Assembly: GCA_003049465.1 (NCBI GenBank)
Contig: PYSS01000060.1
Coordinates: 124,001 to 188,000, forward strand
DNA: 64,000 nt
Direction: 5' to 3'
Source: Magnaporthiopsis rhizophila
Lineage: Eukaryota > Ascomycota > Sordariomycetes > Magnaporthales > Magnaporthaceae
Shown here: positions 21,918-33,502 of the stretch, in pieces
How positions within the stretch are numbered: position 1 is the stretch's first letter
Layout of the letters: the number at the start of each line of letters is the position of its first letter
Made by a program: the position numbers and the translations under genes
Notes under the pieces: model-generated
Seen by the model: the letters and a program-made list of their open reading frames with translations, nothing else
What the model was told of the DNA's origin: nothing
The model's database searches: none

Positions 21918-24900
21918 TCAGGCATTGTTGGACAGCTCGTGGCGAACGCGGGCGGTCTCGGCGCGGTGCGTGTAAGGGGCGACGGCGAAACCCATGGCCG
22001 CGGCCTTCTTGCGCTTTCTCTGGCCGTCGCCGAAGCGCTCGTCGAATTTGCGGATGGCCTTGAGCAGGCCAGTGTCCGGACTGACGCTGGCGCTGACCTC
22101 GTCCATGGCGCGGGCGAAGTGGTCGCCCGTGAGCGTGCGGCGGTCAGGGAAGACAAAGTCCGCGGGCGACGGGCTGGCGTCGCGGGCCTTGATGGTGTCG
22201 CGAACCGCCTGGAAGGCGGCGGCGACGCACAAGTGCTTGAGGTCCGAGCCCGAATACAGCTCCGTGTCGGCGGCCAGGCGCTCGAGCGAGACGGTGGCCG
22301 GGTCGAGCTGCTCGTCGCGCAGCATGATGCGCAGCATGTCGAGCCGGTTCGAAGCCAAAGGCAGGTCGACGAGGATCTTTCGTGGCAGGCGGCGCAGCAC
22401 CGCCTCGTCCAGGTCGTGTGGGCGGTTTGAAGCCACAATTATGAAGGCGTCCGTTTCCGACAAGCCGTCCCACTCGCGTAAAAACTGGTTTATCACCTCG
22501 CGGTGCCCGCTGCGGAAACGACCTTCGCGCGTGCCCAGGAGCGAGTCGGCCTCGTCCAGGAAGACGACGACGGGCGCCAGCTTCCGGGCCAGCGTGAAGA
22601 CGGCACGCACGTTCCTCTCGCTGGCACCTACCCATCGGTCGTTGATGGCGGCCGCGCTGATCTCGAGCATCGCGGCGCCGCCCTCTTTGGCGATGGCCTT
22701 GCCCATCAGCGTCTTGCCCGTGCCGGGGGGCCCATACAGCAGGCACCCCGCCATGCGCTCACTGGCCAGGACGCCGTACGAGAACTCTGACGGGCGCGTC
22801 AGCACCAGCGATGTCAGAGCCTGGAGCGACTCCTTGGTTTCAGCCGAGCACACTACGCTGTCCCACGTGGTCTTGATCTTTCCCGGCTCGATGATGCAAT
22901 GCAGAAGCTGCCGCTCGTTCTCATCCAGTTTGATGTTTTCTATTCGGCTTTTGATGCTGCTGCTGCTGCTTCTGCTGCTGCTGCTGTTGCCGTTGCTGCT
23001 GCTACTGCTGCTGCCGTACTCGGTGGTATTGTTGCTCTTGGAGGAGGCTTCGCGCATGCCGTCGCCGTCGCCGTCGCCGTCGGCCGACGTCGTCTTTGAA
23101 CCGCTGACGGATGAACTCACACGGCTGGCCAGAACAGAGGGCCACGGGTAGGGAGATGTTTCCACGTAGCCAGGTTTTTTCTCCCAATTTCTGCGGTCCT
23201 TTGATGACCACCTCAGACCGCGGAGAAGGTACTTGGCGGGGAGCTGAACGGGACCAGCGGTGGAAAAGGACTTTGGTAGCTCGGCCACCAATGCCGAGGC
23301 GAAATTGTGTGCCCATTGCAAACTGATGGGACACGGCGTGGCATGGAGTCAGAAAGGAGGACGTACATAGCTGAAGCAGAGAGGGCTGGATACAACTTAC
23401 TCAAGGCATTCCCGATCCAGGTACTCGAGAACTTTAGAGGCCATGACCCCAAGCGGTATGGACACTTCCTGACCCAGCATGGCTTCCAGCATTGATGTGA
23501 GGTTCGACAGGTTTCTGTGCCCGACCGCACGTCTCCCGAGCAGTGTGGCAGACTTGGTGTGGTGGGGAGGGGGGCAGTCGAAAGGATGTATATGGCAGTT
23601 GACGTTGTCCACCAGGTTCGAAAGCTGCTTATACCACGCCTTGTTAACTATGTGTGTGGTAGAGCCGACCAGGATGATGGGCTTTCCGCCATCGGCCAGC
23701 CTGTCGACTGCGGCGCGCAGCTTGCAGAGGATCAGGCTGCCCTCCCCGAGCTCCGTAAGTTCCGCAATGTCTTGTACGTGGACGATAAGCCGACGCGGTC
23801 CACCGTCTGGGAGCCCCGGGCACTCCGACTTGGGCAGCGGAGCCCGTTTTACATCCGCCGCGTTCAGGATCTGCTCCAACGCGTGGCCCAGCTTCAGATC
23901 GTCCCAGTCGGCGACCCTGGCCGGGGACGACGTGCCCTGCTCGGACCCTAGGAGCATGGTTCGTAGCTGGTTCGAGCTGACCGTGTAGAGGGCGCCGCCA
24001 CTACCGGCTTCGGCATTAGACTGCGAGTCGGAACCCTCTGGGGACGAGGTCGTCTCGGGCTGGGGCGTGATTCTTGGGCTAAGCCGGCCGCTGAGTTCGT
24101 CGACGCGGTATCCCATCAGGGAGAAGGGACCCTTATGCGAATAGAGATCTTGGCCCAGCACACCGCCAGTGATGTGGGCCAACGTGTGCGTGTCCAGGTG
24201 GATCACGTCGGCCCTCAGGTGGCTGGCCGCTCTCTCGACCATGGCCCTGGCGATGGCCTGGCTTGAATAGTTCATCACGGCAAGCACAGGGATGGGCCGC
24301 CCTGCACGCGCCTCCGCGGTCCCAGGCGAGTGCCTTTGCCTGGGCCTTGACTTGGATTTGGAGACGGTGGCGGCACGCAGCTGGCCATGTATGCTCTCGG
24401 CGAAAGCCACACACTCCTTGCCGAAGGCATCGGCCATACCGAATTCCAGAGACAGGGACAGCACAGAGTCGGATACCAAGCTACGAGAGGACGCGCGAGC
24501 CTGCTGCTCGGCGAAACGCAAACGGTCCCTGGTCAGAGGACTGGGCCTCATGAACGGCAGAGGAGGCGGCACGTAGCTCTCCAGCGGCTGGAGCGCGCCG
24601 TCACGGACTTGGTAAGCAACGACAGCGACAGCTTCGGCTGCCAGGAAAACGGCCTGGTGATGCAAAGAGATCAGAGTCTCTATGTTGGCAGAGTCTGCCT
24701 CGACTTTGAAGCCCTTGGCCACACGGTCAATGGCCTCCCTCGTCTTGGCCACACTCTCTGGGCTCCACCCGATTTCGTCTAGATTCCACAAGAGGCTGTC
24801 CAGAAAGCATTCCCTCGCGCCAGCCTCGCCCCTGTACAGGTGGTAGTCTCCCAGTTTGGGATAGTGGTGGCATTCGTGGAGCAGAGTGACCTCCCGGTCC

Positions 24901-25311
24901 AGAAACCACTGGGGAAGCTCGACCGGAGGGTACCCGGAGCCGGCGGCGCGGGCGGCACGGGCGGAGCGGGAGCGTGGAGAGGTAGCGGTGCTGGCGACGG
25001 TGCTCGCGCTCGGGGGCGAGGCGCTGGAATCGGGCGGGGATGTTGCGGATCCTGAGCCGGCAGGGAGGGCATGGTGCGGCTCATGGCTCGGCTGGGGGGA
25101 CGGAGCCGCGTCTGAGGAGCTGTACAAGTGTTGGCGTGCCCAGGGACGGCGCTGCCGAGGGAGCAAGGGGCGACATCCTGGAGGACGCGGTCGGGATTGA
25201 TGTCAGCCAGCCGGTTCGTTTGGTCCTGGGGAGGCTCCGGGGTTGAGCCAGGCTCGGGCACGGCTACTCACTCGGGGAGCTCGCTGCAAAGCGGCGTCCG
25301 GCAAGAAGCAT
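21918..25311 (-). CDS. AAA ATPase with degenerate and active AAA domains, probable mitochondrial
   Basis: Three exons (25311-25272, 25177-23401, 23322-21918) join in frame to 1073 residues. The first exon encodes MLLAGRRFAASSPR and exon 2 continues with RQRRPWARQHLY, an Arg-rich presequence, so a mitochondrial location is likely. The C-terminal third is an Msp1/spastin/katanin-type AAA domain: Walker A GPPGTGKT (about residues 803-810), Walker B VVFLDEAD (about 858-865) and ASNRP. A Ser-rich and Asp/Gly-rich linker precedes it. The middle part (about residues 250-560) looks like a second AAA-like fold that has lost its Walker A. Its strands read IPVLAVMNYSSQAIA, PRRLIVHVQDI and PIILVGST. I do not recognise a named orthologue. 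A role in mitochondrial membrane protein quality control is inference. The chosen start depends on the GTGAGT donor at 25271 and a CTGAC branch point. Confidence 0.8.
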
Positions 25312-26043
25312 CCCTGGCAAACGATGCAGCCAGCACGGGCTGGGGCCCTTTCGGGATGCTGCTGCCGGCCGGAGCGGGGAAAAATCCAACCCGAGAATGA
25401 AGTAAGAGGACAGCGGGTGGGACAATAGTGAAAAGAAAATAAAAATACGGCGATCTAGTTCTTCGTGCTTCGTTGGTGCCGGACTAGGTAGAGAGAGCAT
25501 GTCCGCGAGCGAGGTCGGCGGGTGGATCATCGAGCAATGCATAGGTAGGTATTGCTAGGCGCATGCGACCGGCCCAGTGGAATTGCCTTTCGCGGGTTTT
25601 CCCGACGTGGGCCACGACTCTATGCTAAATGACGCGGTCAACCAATGTCACTCGGTGGGGGTGGGTCTCTATAGCAGGGTGGAGCGCATATCAAAGATCA
25701 TCTCAGCTGCTGCGTCTCTTGTGGCTTCAAACTCGAGGTACAGCTCCGACCAACTGTAGGTACATAAAATCAGAGATGGACAGGCACACAATTGCTTTAT
25801 GTAGTAGGTATCTATCTAGGTAGGTAGGTGGGCAGTTATATACTTGGGAGCTTGGTTACCGAGGAGCCTAGGCAGGCATCGAGTAGAGCACCCAGGCACC
25901 TCGGATCCAGCAGGTGATACCAACCTCACAATCACTTGATGTACCACACAACCCTACCAAGGAATATATCCACCTCATTGCATAAGAGGCCCAGATCTAT
26001 TATTTTCCATATCGCAGCTTGCATGTCCCGCCTGCTTCAATTC
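25312..26043. other. intergenic between TFB1 and the AAA ATPase
   Basis: No gene is seen. The left part is the AAA ATPase promoter and the right part the TFB1 3' end. AGGTAGGTAGGT-type repeats occur at about 25805-25830. Confidence 0.5.
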
Positions 26044-28152
26044 TCACTCTGTTGACGCCTTGAGGCCTTCGGCCGCCAACGCCTCCTGATACCGGTCCTG
26101 GGCCGCCTTGAGCGAGTCGAGCGTCGGCCTCAGCAGCGTCATGACCGCGTTCTTGCCCCCCTTGACTTCATTGTCGCTAAACCGTGTCTTCTCCTTGGTT
26201 CTTCGGTAGTGCTCCATGATTTCTTGCTTCCTCGCCGCGATGATGCTCTGCCGCGCCTCCTCGGCCTCCTCCGCCACGGCCTCGATCCGCGACACCGAGT
26301 TCCTCAGCGCCTCCACATGGTACGCCAGCTCCTGTGCCCGATCAGGGTCGCCCGACAGAAATGCGCCCCAGAACTGCTTGAGAAACTCGGTCGTCGTCGC
26401 GTTGGTGATGAACGTCTTCTGCGCCAGCTCCACGGGGAGGCCCATGGGTGACGCCTCGTCCTCGACCTGCCCCTGAGTGTCTCCCCTGCTCCTGGCTAGC
26501 GCGCGCCAGATCTGCGCCTGCGCTGCCGAGCGCGCCTCGCGCGACCCCACGCGCGGCGCCTTCCGCTTCCTTCCCTCGTCTTCGTCGCTGTCGCTTTCGT
26601 CATTGACCCCTATGGCGGCATGGAGATCAATGCCCCGGCTCAGGCCTGATTCGCCACCCTGACCCAGCTCCGACACGTCCGCGCCAAGTTCCTCGAGGAC
26701 TACGGTCGGGATCTGCGCCTCGTATTCCCGGGCGTCCCCCGAGGGGCCCGATGTCTGATCAAAGAAGTGCGCCTGGTCCCTGACTTTGAGCACGATCCGG
26801 TCTGGAGCCGCCGCCTCGTGAAGATCCCGCAGCGCAAGCTCTCGATACTCCTTCTCGGGCATGCTCAAAGCTTCGGCCTTTGACCGATCTCCATCCACCG
26901 GATTGACGTGCGCCAGCATCATCTCGCTCAGGCTGTTTAGAACCTTGGCGGGGCCACCCCTTTCACGGTCTGGCCTGTTCGGATCGTGAGCCGACAGGTT
27001 GCCACCCTTAATGCCGCCTTGGTTCACGTCGTTTCCAGAGATGTCGATGATGTGAGGCAGCTGCTGTGATTCAAACCGACTGAAGATGGCCTTGTCGTTG
27101 TCGCTAGCCGTGTATTTGTCAAAAACGTTGTCATGGTGGTTCGGGTCCAGCTTCTCGCCCCTGAGCTCCCGAGCGAGATTGCTGACAAAGAACTTGGACC
27201 AGAACTTGACCTCGGAGAGTTCCTTGGGCACCTTTTCGTTGTACAGGCGGCGCAGCAGCGGGTACTGCGTCAGCACCATGAGGATCTGTTCTGGCGTGAA
27301 GTTGAGCTTGTACTTGGCTGACCCTTCGCTTTCGGGCGTCATCTTGATGGACGCCAGCACGTTGTACTGGCCCCTCTTCTGGCTCGTCTCGATGGCGTGC
27401 GCGCGTAGCAGGCTCGTGCGAGAGGACCAGAACTGGGTGTTGAAGGTGGCGTCTGAGATGGACTCGGGCTTGGTGGCTCGCGCCTCCATGTACATTTGGT
27501 GGAGACCTCTGTCCTTTTTCATGAGCGATTGCTGCAGCGCGATGTCGAGCCTCAGCTGCGCGTCATCAAGAGGGCGTGGTTTTCCGGCGTTCACTGTGCT
27601 GGCAAAGGACATAGCAGCCGAGCCGCTTAACCCACCCCCGTTGGCCGGAGCTGGCGAGGGCGCCGCCGGGGCCTTGGGGGCGACGTCGGCATCGGCAGTG
27701 CGAGCCTCGGCCAACAACTTGGATAGCAGGTCCTTGATGGCGTTGGCCTCGGCCCTGGCATCGTCGGCAGAGGTGAAGTTGAACAGGTAGGTGACCGGCT
27801 CCCCCGCCTCGCCAGGAGGCTTTGCGAAAATCCTCAGCATGACCTTTGCCACACTGTCCGGAGTCTGCTGGAGGTCTGTGGTGCCCCAAGTTATTTTGGT
27901 TGCCATGTGAGCCATGTGTATCTCGCAGCATGTCATGTCACGTCATGCCAGGCCATGCCGTGCCAGGACGGCCCGCGGCCGCCCATGGACGGGATGGTGG
28001 TTTGGCTTACTTGTGATGGTGTCGATCGGCAGAGAAACGGATGGAGGCCCGGACCCCGGCGTCGGGGTCCAGATCACTGCGGCTCGGTCATCCGAGAGTG
28101 TGATGATGCCCTCCTTCTTTTTGTAGACAGCTCTGCCTCGCGGGGCCGCCAT
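26044..28152 (-). CDS. tfb1: TFIIH core subunit Tfb1/p62
   Basis: This is the Tfb1 (p62/GTF2H1) subunit of TFIIH, which acts in RNA polymerase II initiation and nucleotide excision repair. Two exons, 28152-28011 and 27875-26044, join to 657 residues, close to the family length. The N-terminus MAAPRGRAVYKKKEGIITL, joined to NLQQTPDSVAKVMLRI and YLFNF, is the PH-like domain that binds acidic activation domains and XPC. Two BSD domains follow: FNTQFWSSRTSLLRAHA and VKFWSKFFVSNL carry their FW pairs. The C-terminal third is helical and coiled-coil-like. The ATG at 28152 was preferred over the GTG one codon upstream. It is transcribed divergently from KGD1. Confidence 0.93.
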
Positions 28153-29765
28153 CACATCAGGCCCTCGAGGACCGCCCGTCCTTCCTTGCCGCGAGCGAGG
28201 GCCCCCAAGACACGCCCCAGCGTCCTTTTTCGCTCAAGGCTTGCTTCCTGACAGCAGGCGCTCGGCTGCGAATCACCAATTCAATGTAGCAGATAGTAGG
28301 AGCTCGGCCTGTATCGTGAGCCCGAGCAACCGTCCCAGACGGTAGAGGCAGATGGATGTATTTGGAGGCCTTTTGCTTCTTTTCGCCTCTCTATCTTCCT
28401 GGTTTGTTTTGCGAGGCCGTCGAACGCCCTGTCCCTGGATTTCAAGCCCCGATTTCCGATAGCCTTGATCGAAGCGCAACACAAAGTTTGACCGCTTGAG
28501 GTTGGTGTTGGGATCGCAGGATGTGGCCTATTCTTTCCGAATAGGTGCAGGTGGGCAGAGGTGTAAAGCAAACATGAGCACCGAGTTGTTTGGGGCAGTG
28601 TCACCCTGATGGCCGTGCTGTCTTCTGTCTGCCTGGAGTCGCCACAGCATTCCTCGTTGGGGAGCTTGTGTGGAACCAAAATATGGAGCCAAGAAATCAA
28701 AAGCTACCGTCAGCTCCCTTTGCCCCAACTTCTGGCCACAGTGCGTATGCACGCTTACGCTACCTAAACGATTCGGAATTGAACCACCAATACGTAATGC
28801 ATCCCGGCACACATTGGCAAAGCCTCACCGACGCACATAGGTACAATAACCGAACATCGACCGACGAGCCACCTCCTAGTGCGCCCGCTCCCAGGCTGCA
28901 TGCCTGGGTACTGATTAAGGACAGCGAGAGGCTATTATGGACCACGCAAGGACAGCAGCGCCTATTAAAACACTCAATTGGGCTAGGGACACCGTCTCCA
29001 GCGCGGAGATCGAGCGCGGCTCTCGCAAAAGGTGGCTTAAGGCGTCTAAATTCCGACAGTCGCAACGTGCCAGCAGCCGCACTGTGCATGTGTCGAGTTT
29101 CCTCCTGGCCGTGCGGCTGGGGCCAGGGTGCAGGCTGCACCAGTCAGAAATCGGTTTGAGGTTCCCGTGCACCAAGCCTGCACGGGGCGCGGCAAGATTC
29201 GGGAGCTGCCAATGCCAAACTGGGCCCGGCTTTCTCGAACCCCGTCATTTTTGCCATGTCTGCCAGACCATGCAGCTTTTGTAGCCATCGCCATCCGTAA
29301 TTCTGCCCTTCTGGCTTCTCCTCTTTTTTGCTTTTTTCTCGCTTTCCCTCTCGGTCTTGTATCACCAGTTTCTAATTCCCGCCCTGTGTCGTAGCCTCCT
29401 CCACAACACAGAACTTAGAGGACTTACTCCGCCACTCTTTAGCTCGACCCTTCGAACTTTGAGGGCGGCCATATATATTTTTTTTTCTCCTTGTTCCTTT
29501 CGGCCTCTTGTGTCAAATACCACCGACGATAAAACCTGTCACCCTAGCGGACGACGGCCAAATCGAGACGCAGCGCGTTCCCATGCTCTTGGCTGCGTCG
29601 GTTGCTTGCTGTTTGCGCAAGTGATTTCTTGTTGTTCCTCAACCTTGGTCCCCCCTCCTCGAGGTACTACTCCAGCCTCATCATCCAAGGTAAATATAGA
29701 CAAAATTCTGCGCTACCGCTTGATAGCTTTGTGCGCCCTCCTGCTCACACGTCCACCCAGCCAAG
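28153..29765. other. divergent promoter region of TFB1 and KGD1
   Basis: No gene is supported in these 1.6 kb. An ATATATAT stretch followed by a T-run at about 29470-29488, and the pyrimidine-rich sequence beyond, could be core promoter or leader elements of KGD1. Longer open frames crossing the KGD1 start are in the wrong frame. Confidence 0.5.
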
Positions 29766-32700
29766 ATGCTCCGCAGTTCTCTGTTCAAAGCTGGCAGCCG
29801 TGCGGCGCGGTGTGCCGCCTCTGCCTCGGCCGCGACACCTTCAAGATGCCTCTCCACCGGCCTCACCCGACCTTCGACTGCGCACGCCGGTGCGCTCGCA
29901 CCAGGCCGTCGCCCACTAGCCGTCGCATCCTCGAGGAGGTTCGTGAGCGCCCTCTCGAGCCCGCCCGATGCCAACGACAACTTCCTGTCGGGAAACACGG
30001 CAAACTACATCGATGAGATGTATATGGAGTGGAAGCGCGATCCGCAGAGCGTCCACGTGTCGTGGCAGGTCTACTTCAAGAACATGGAGTCGGGTGACAT
30101 GCCCATCTCACAGGCCTTCACCCCTCCGCCGTCGCTGGTGCCCGGCGCTACCGGCGGTGTTCCCGGATTTGCCGCCAACCCGGGCATGGGCCTCGAACAG
30201 GGCTCAGACGTAGCTAACCACCTCAAGGTGCAGCTGCTCGTGCGCGCGTACCAGGCCCGCGGTCATCACAAGGCCAACATCGACCCGCTTGGCATTCGCA
30301 ATGAGTCTAAAGGCTTTGGAAATATCAAGCCCAAGGAGCTCGCACTCGAGTACTACCAGTTTACCGAGAAAGACCTCGACACCGAGTACACTCTCGGTCC
30401 CGGTATCCTACCGCGCTTCAAGAAGGACGGCCGTGAGAAGATGACGCTTCGCGAGATTGTGGCCGCATGTGAGAAGATCTACTGTGGCTCCTACGGCGTC
30501 GAGTTCATCCATATTCCCGATCGCGAAAAGTGCGACTGGCTTCGCGAGCGCATCGAGACCCCTCAGCCCTTCAAATACTCGATCGACGAGAAACGCCGCA
30601 TCCTCGACCGCCTGATCTGGAGCTCGAGCTTCGAGGCCTTCCTCGCCACGAAGTACCCGAACGACAAGCGGTTCGGCCTGGAGGGATGTGAAACCCTTGT
30701 CCCTGGCATGAAGGCTCTGATCGACCGCAGCGTCGATTACGGAGTGAAAGATATCGTCATCGGCATGCCCCACCGTGGTCGTCTCAACGTGCTCAGCAAC
30801 GTTGTCCGCAAGCCCAACGAGTCCATCTTCAGCGAGTTTGCCGGCACCGCGGGCGCCGAGGACGAGGGCTCGGGAGACGTCAAGTACCACCTAGGCATGA
30901 ACTTTGAGCGCCCCACCCCTTCGGGCAAGCGCGTGCAGCTGTCGCTTGTGGCCAACCCCTCACATCTCGAGGCCGAGGATCCTGTCGTGCTCGGCAAGAC
31001 GCGTGCCATCCAGCACTACAACAACGACGAGACCACTCACCGTACCGCCATGGGTGTCCTGCTCCATGGTGACGCGGCCATCGCCGGCCAGGGTGTTGTG
31101 TACGAGTGCCTCGGCTTCCACTCGCTGCCTGGCTACTCGACGGGCGGCACCATTCATCTCGTCGTCAATAACCAGATCGGTTTCACGACCGATCCCCGTT
31201 TCTCTCGCTCGACGGCCTACTGCACCGACATCGCCAAGGCCATCGACGCCCCCGTGTTCCATGTCAACGCCGACGACGTCGAGGCGGTCAACTATGTGTG
31301 CCAACTCGCGGCCGACTGGCGTGCCGAATTCCAGCAGGATGTCATCATCGACCTGATCTGCTACCGCAAGCACGGGCACAACGAGACGGACCAGCCGTCT
31401 TTCACGCAGCCGCTCATGTACAAGCGCATTCAGTCGCACGAGCCGCAGATCGACATCTACGTCAACCAGCTGCTCAAGGACGGCACTTTCACCAAGGAGG
31501 ACATCGAGGAGCACAAGCAGTGGGTCTGGGGCATGCTCGAGGACAGTTTCGCCAAGTCCAAGGACTACCAACCCACGTCCAAGGAATGGACCACGTCGGC
31601 CTGGAACGGCTTCAAATCGCCCAAGGAGCTTGCCACCGAGGTCCTGCCGCACAACCCTACGGGTGTCGACAAGCAGACGCTCGAGCACATCGGCGAGGTC
31701 ATCGGGAATGCTCCCGAGGGCTTTAATCTGCATCGCAACCTGAAGCGCATTCTGACGGCCCGCACCAAGTCGGTGCTAGAGGGCAAGAACATCGACTGGT
31801 CGACGGCTGAAGCGCTCGCCTTTGGGTCTCTGGTGACCGAGGGCCACCACGTGCGCGTGTCGGGTCAGGACGTTGAGCGCGGCACCTTCTCGCAGCGCCA
31901 CGCCGTCTTCCACGATCAGGAGACCGAGGAGACCTACACGCCCCTGCAGAAGATCAGCAAGGACCAGGGCAAGTTTGTGGTGTCAAACTCGTCGCTCAGC
32001 GAGTATGGCGTCCTTGGATTCGAGTATGGCTACTCGCTGACGTCGCCCAACGCACTGGTCATGTGGGAGGCCCAGTTTGGCGACTTTGCAAACAACGCGC
32101 AGTGCATTATCGATCAGTTTATCGCGTCGGGCGAGGTCAAGTGGATGCAGCGCACAGGACTGGTCATGTCCTTGCCCCACGGCTACGACGGCCAGGGCCC
32201 TGAGCACTCGTCTGGGCGCCTCGAGAGGTATCTGCAGCTCTGCAACGAGGACCCACGCGAGTTCCCCTCGGAGGAGAAGCTGCAACGCCAGCACCAGGAC
32301 AGCAACATCCAAATCGCTTACATGACGACTCCAGCCAACCTGTTCCACATCCTGCGCCGGCAGATGAACAGGCAGTTCAGGAAGCGTAAGATTATGACAC
32401 CCCCATCACGTGCCGTCTTTTTTTTCTTGTGTGGACAGCCAGTAATTCTGACATGACGACGACAAATAAACACAGCTCTCATCATCTTTTTCTCCAAGTC
32501 GCTGCTGAGACACCCGCTGGCACGATCCAACATTGAGGAGTTCACGGGCGACTCGCAGTTCCACTGGATCATCCCGGACCCTGCGCATGAGGCTGGAGCC
32601 ATCAAGCCTCGAGACGAGATCGAACGTGTGATCGTCTGCTCAGGCCAGGTGTACGCCGCGCTATACAAGTATCGCGCCGACAACCAGCTCGACAACGTCG

Positions 32701-33017
32701 CCATTACGCGTATCGAGCAACTGCACCCGTTCCCGTGGAAGCCGCTGCGTGATAACCTCGACCAGTACCCCAATGCCAAGACCATCGTCTGGGCCCAGGA
32801 GGAGCCTCTGAACGCCGGTGCCTGGAGCTACGCCCAGCCCCGTATCGAGACTCTGCTGAACCAGACGCAGCACCACGACCGCAAGCACGTCATGTACGCT
32901 GGCCGCAACCCGAGTGCCTCGGTCGCGACGGGCATGAAGTCGTCGCACACCAAGGAGGAGCAGGAGCTGCTCGAGATGGCCTTCAGCGTAAGGCAAGCCA
33001 AGCTCAAGGGGGAGTAA
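29766..33017 (+). CDS. kgd1: 2-oxoglutarate dehydrogenase E1 component
   Basis: This is the thiamine-diphosphate E1 subunit of the mitochondrial 2-oxoglutarate dehydrogenase complex, which decarboxylates 2-oxoglutarate in the TCA cycle. Exons 29766-32385 and 32476-33017 join to 1053 residues, the usual length. A presequence (MLRSSLFKAGSRAARC...) precedes the conserved start at FLSGNTANYIDEMY. Further hallmarks are QLLVRAYQARGHHKA, GMPHRGRLNVL, the GDAAIAGQGVVYE and NNQIGFTT elements of the ThDP-binding site, and CYRKHGHNETDQPSF. The C-terminal exon carries the transketolase-like end with QLHPFPW and the EEPLNAGAW motif. The ATG at 29766 opens the presequence. The single 90-bp intron near the 3' end has a GTAAGA donor. 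Confidence 0.97.
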
Positions 33018-33502
33018 GAGATGCAGCAAGGCTTGCGTGGAGGGCCCGCTGGACGTGTTGTTGCCAAGGTGTCACATGGCGCAATCTTAGATATTTTCTT
33101 GGGTGATATAAAGGGAGCTCCTTTTTTTTTCCTTTCTGTGCTGCTTGCTTTGTCCGGATTGGCAGGCAGGCGAGCAGCTCGCCTTCGTAGCCTCATAGGA
33201 AAAACAAAATATCAAAACATGGGTGAATGATGGGGCACTGAGTGGCCGGGACTTTGGCGGGGGGTTGAATAAGTTCTTGATCAGAGGTTGACTAGGTACC
33301 TCGGACCGCAAACACGACTGTACAGGATAGCTTGGAGGATTATGTTGGTAAACGCGACCACCGGAGTGTATCACAAGAGATACAATTCTTATTTTTGTCA
33401 TTTTATTTTATTTTGTATTTCTATGCAGAATCCATTCTTCCGCCAATTGCCTCTCTGTCCACCCGCCTAGGCAAGGAGGAAAACTGGTTGACTGGCAGGC
33501 TG
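33018..33502. other. convergent 3' region of KGD1 and CIA1
   Basis: This interval between converging genes holds both 3' ends. AT-rich sequence near 33380-33430 (TTATTTTTGTCATTTTATTTT-like) could serve polyadenylation. No gene is seen. Confidence 0.5.

Noticed and set aside
21994..23151. 385-codon open frame on the plus strand, opposite the AAA ATPase
   Set aside because: It is antisense to an exon with intact Walker motifs, and Ser/Leu repeats come from the GCT/GCA runs.
29357..30016. 219-codon plus-strand frame overlapping the KGD1 start
   Set aside because: It is out of frame with the clear KGD1 presequence and has no likeness of its own.
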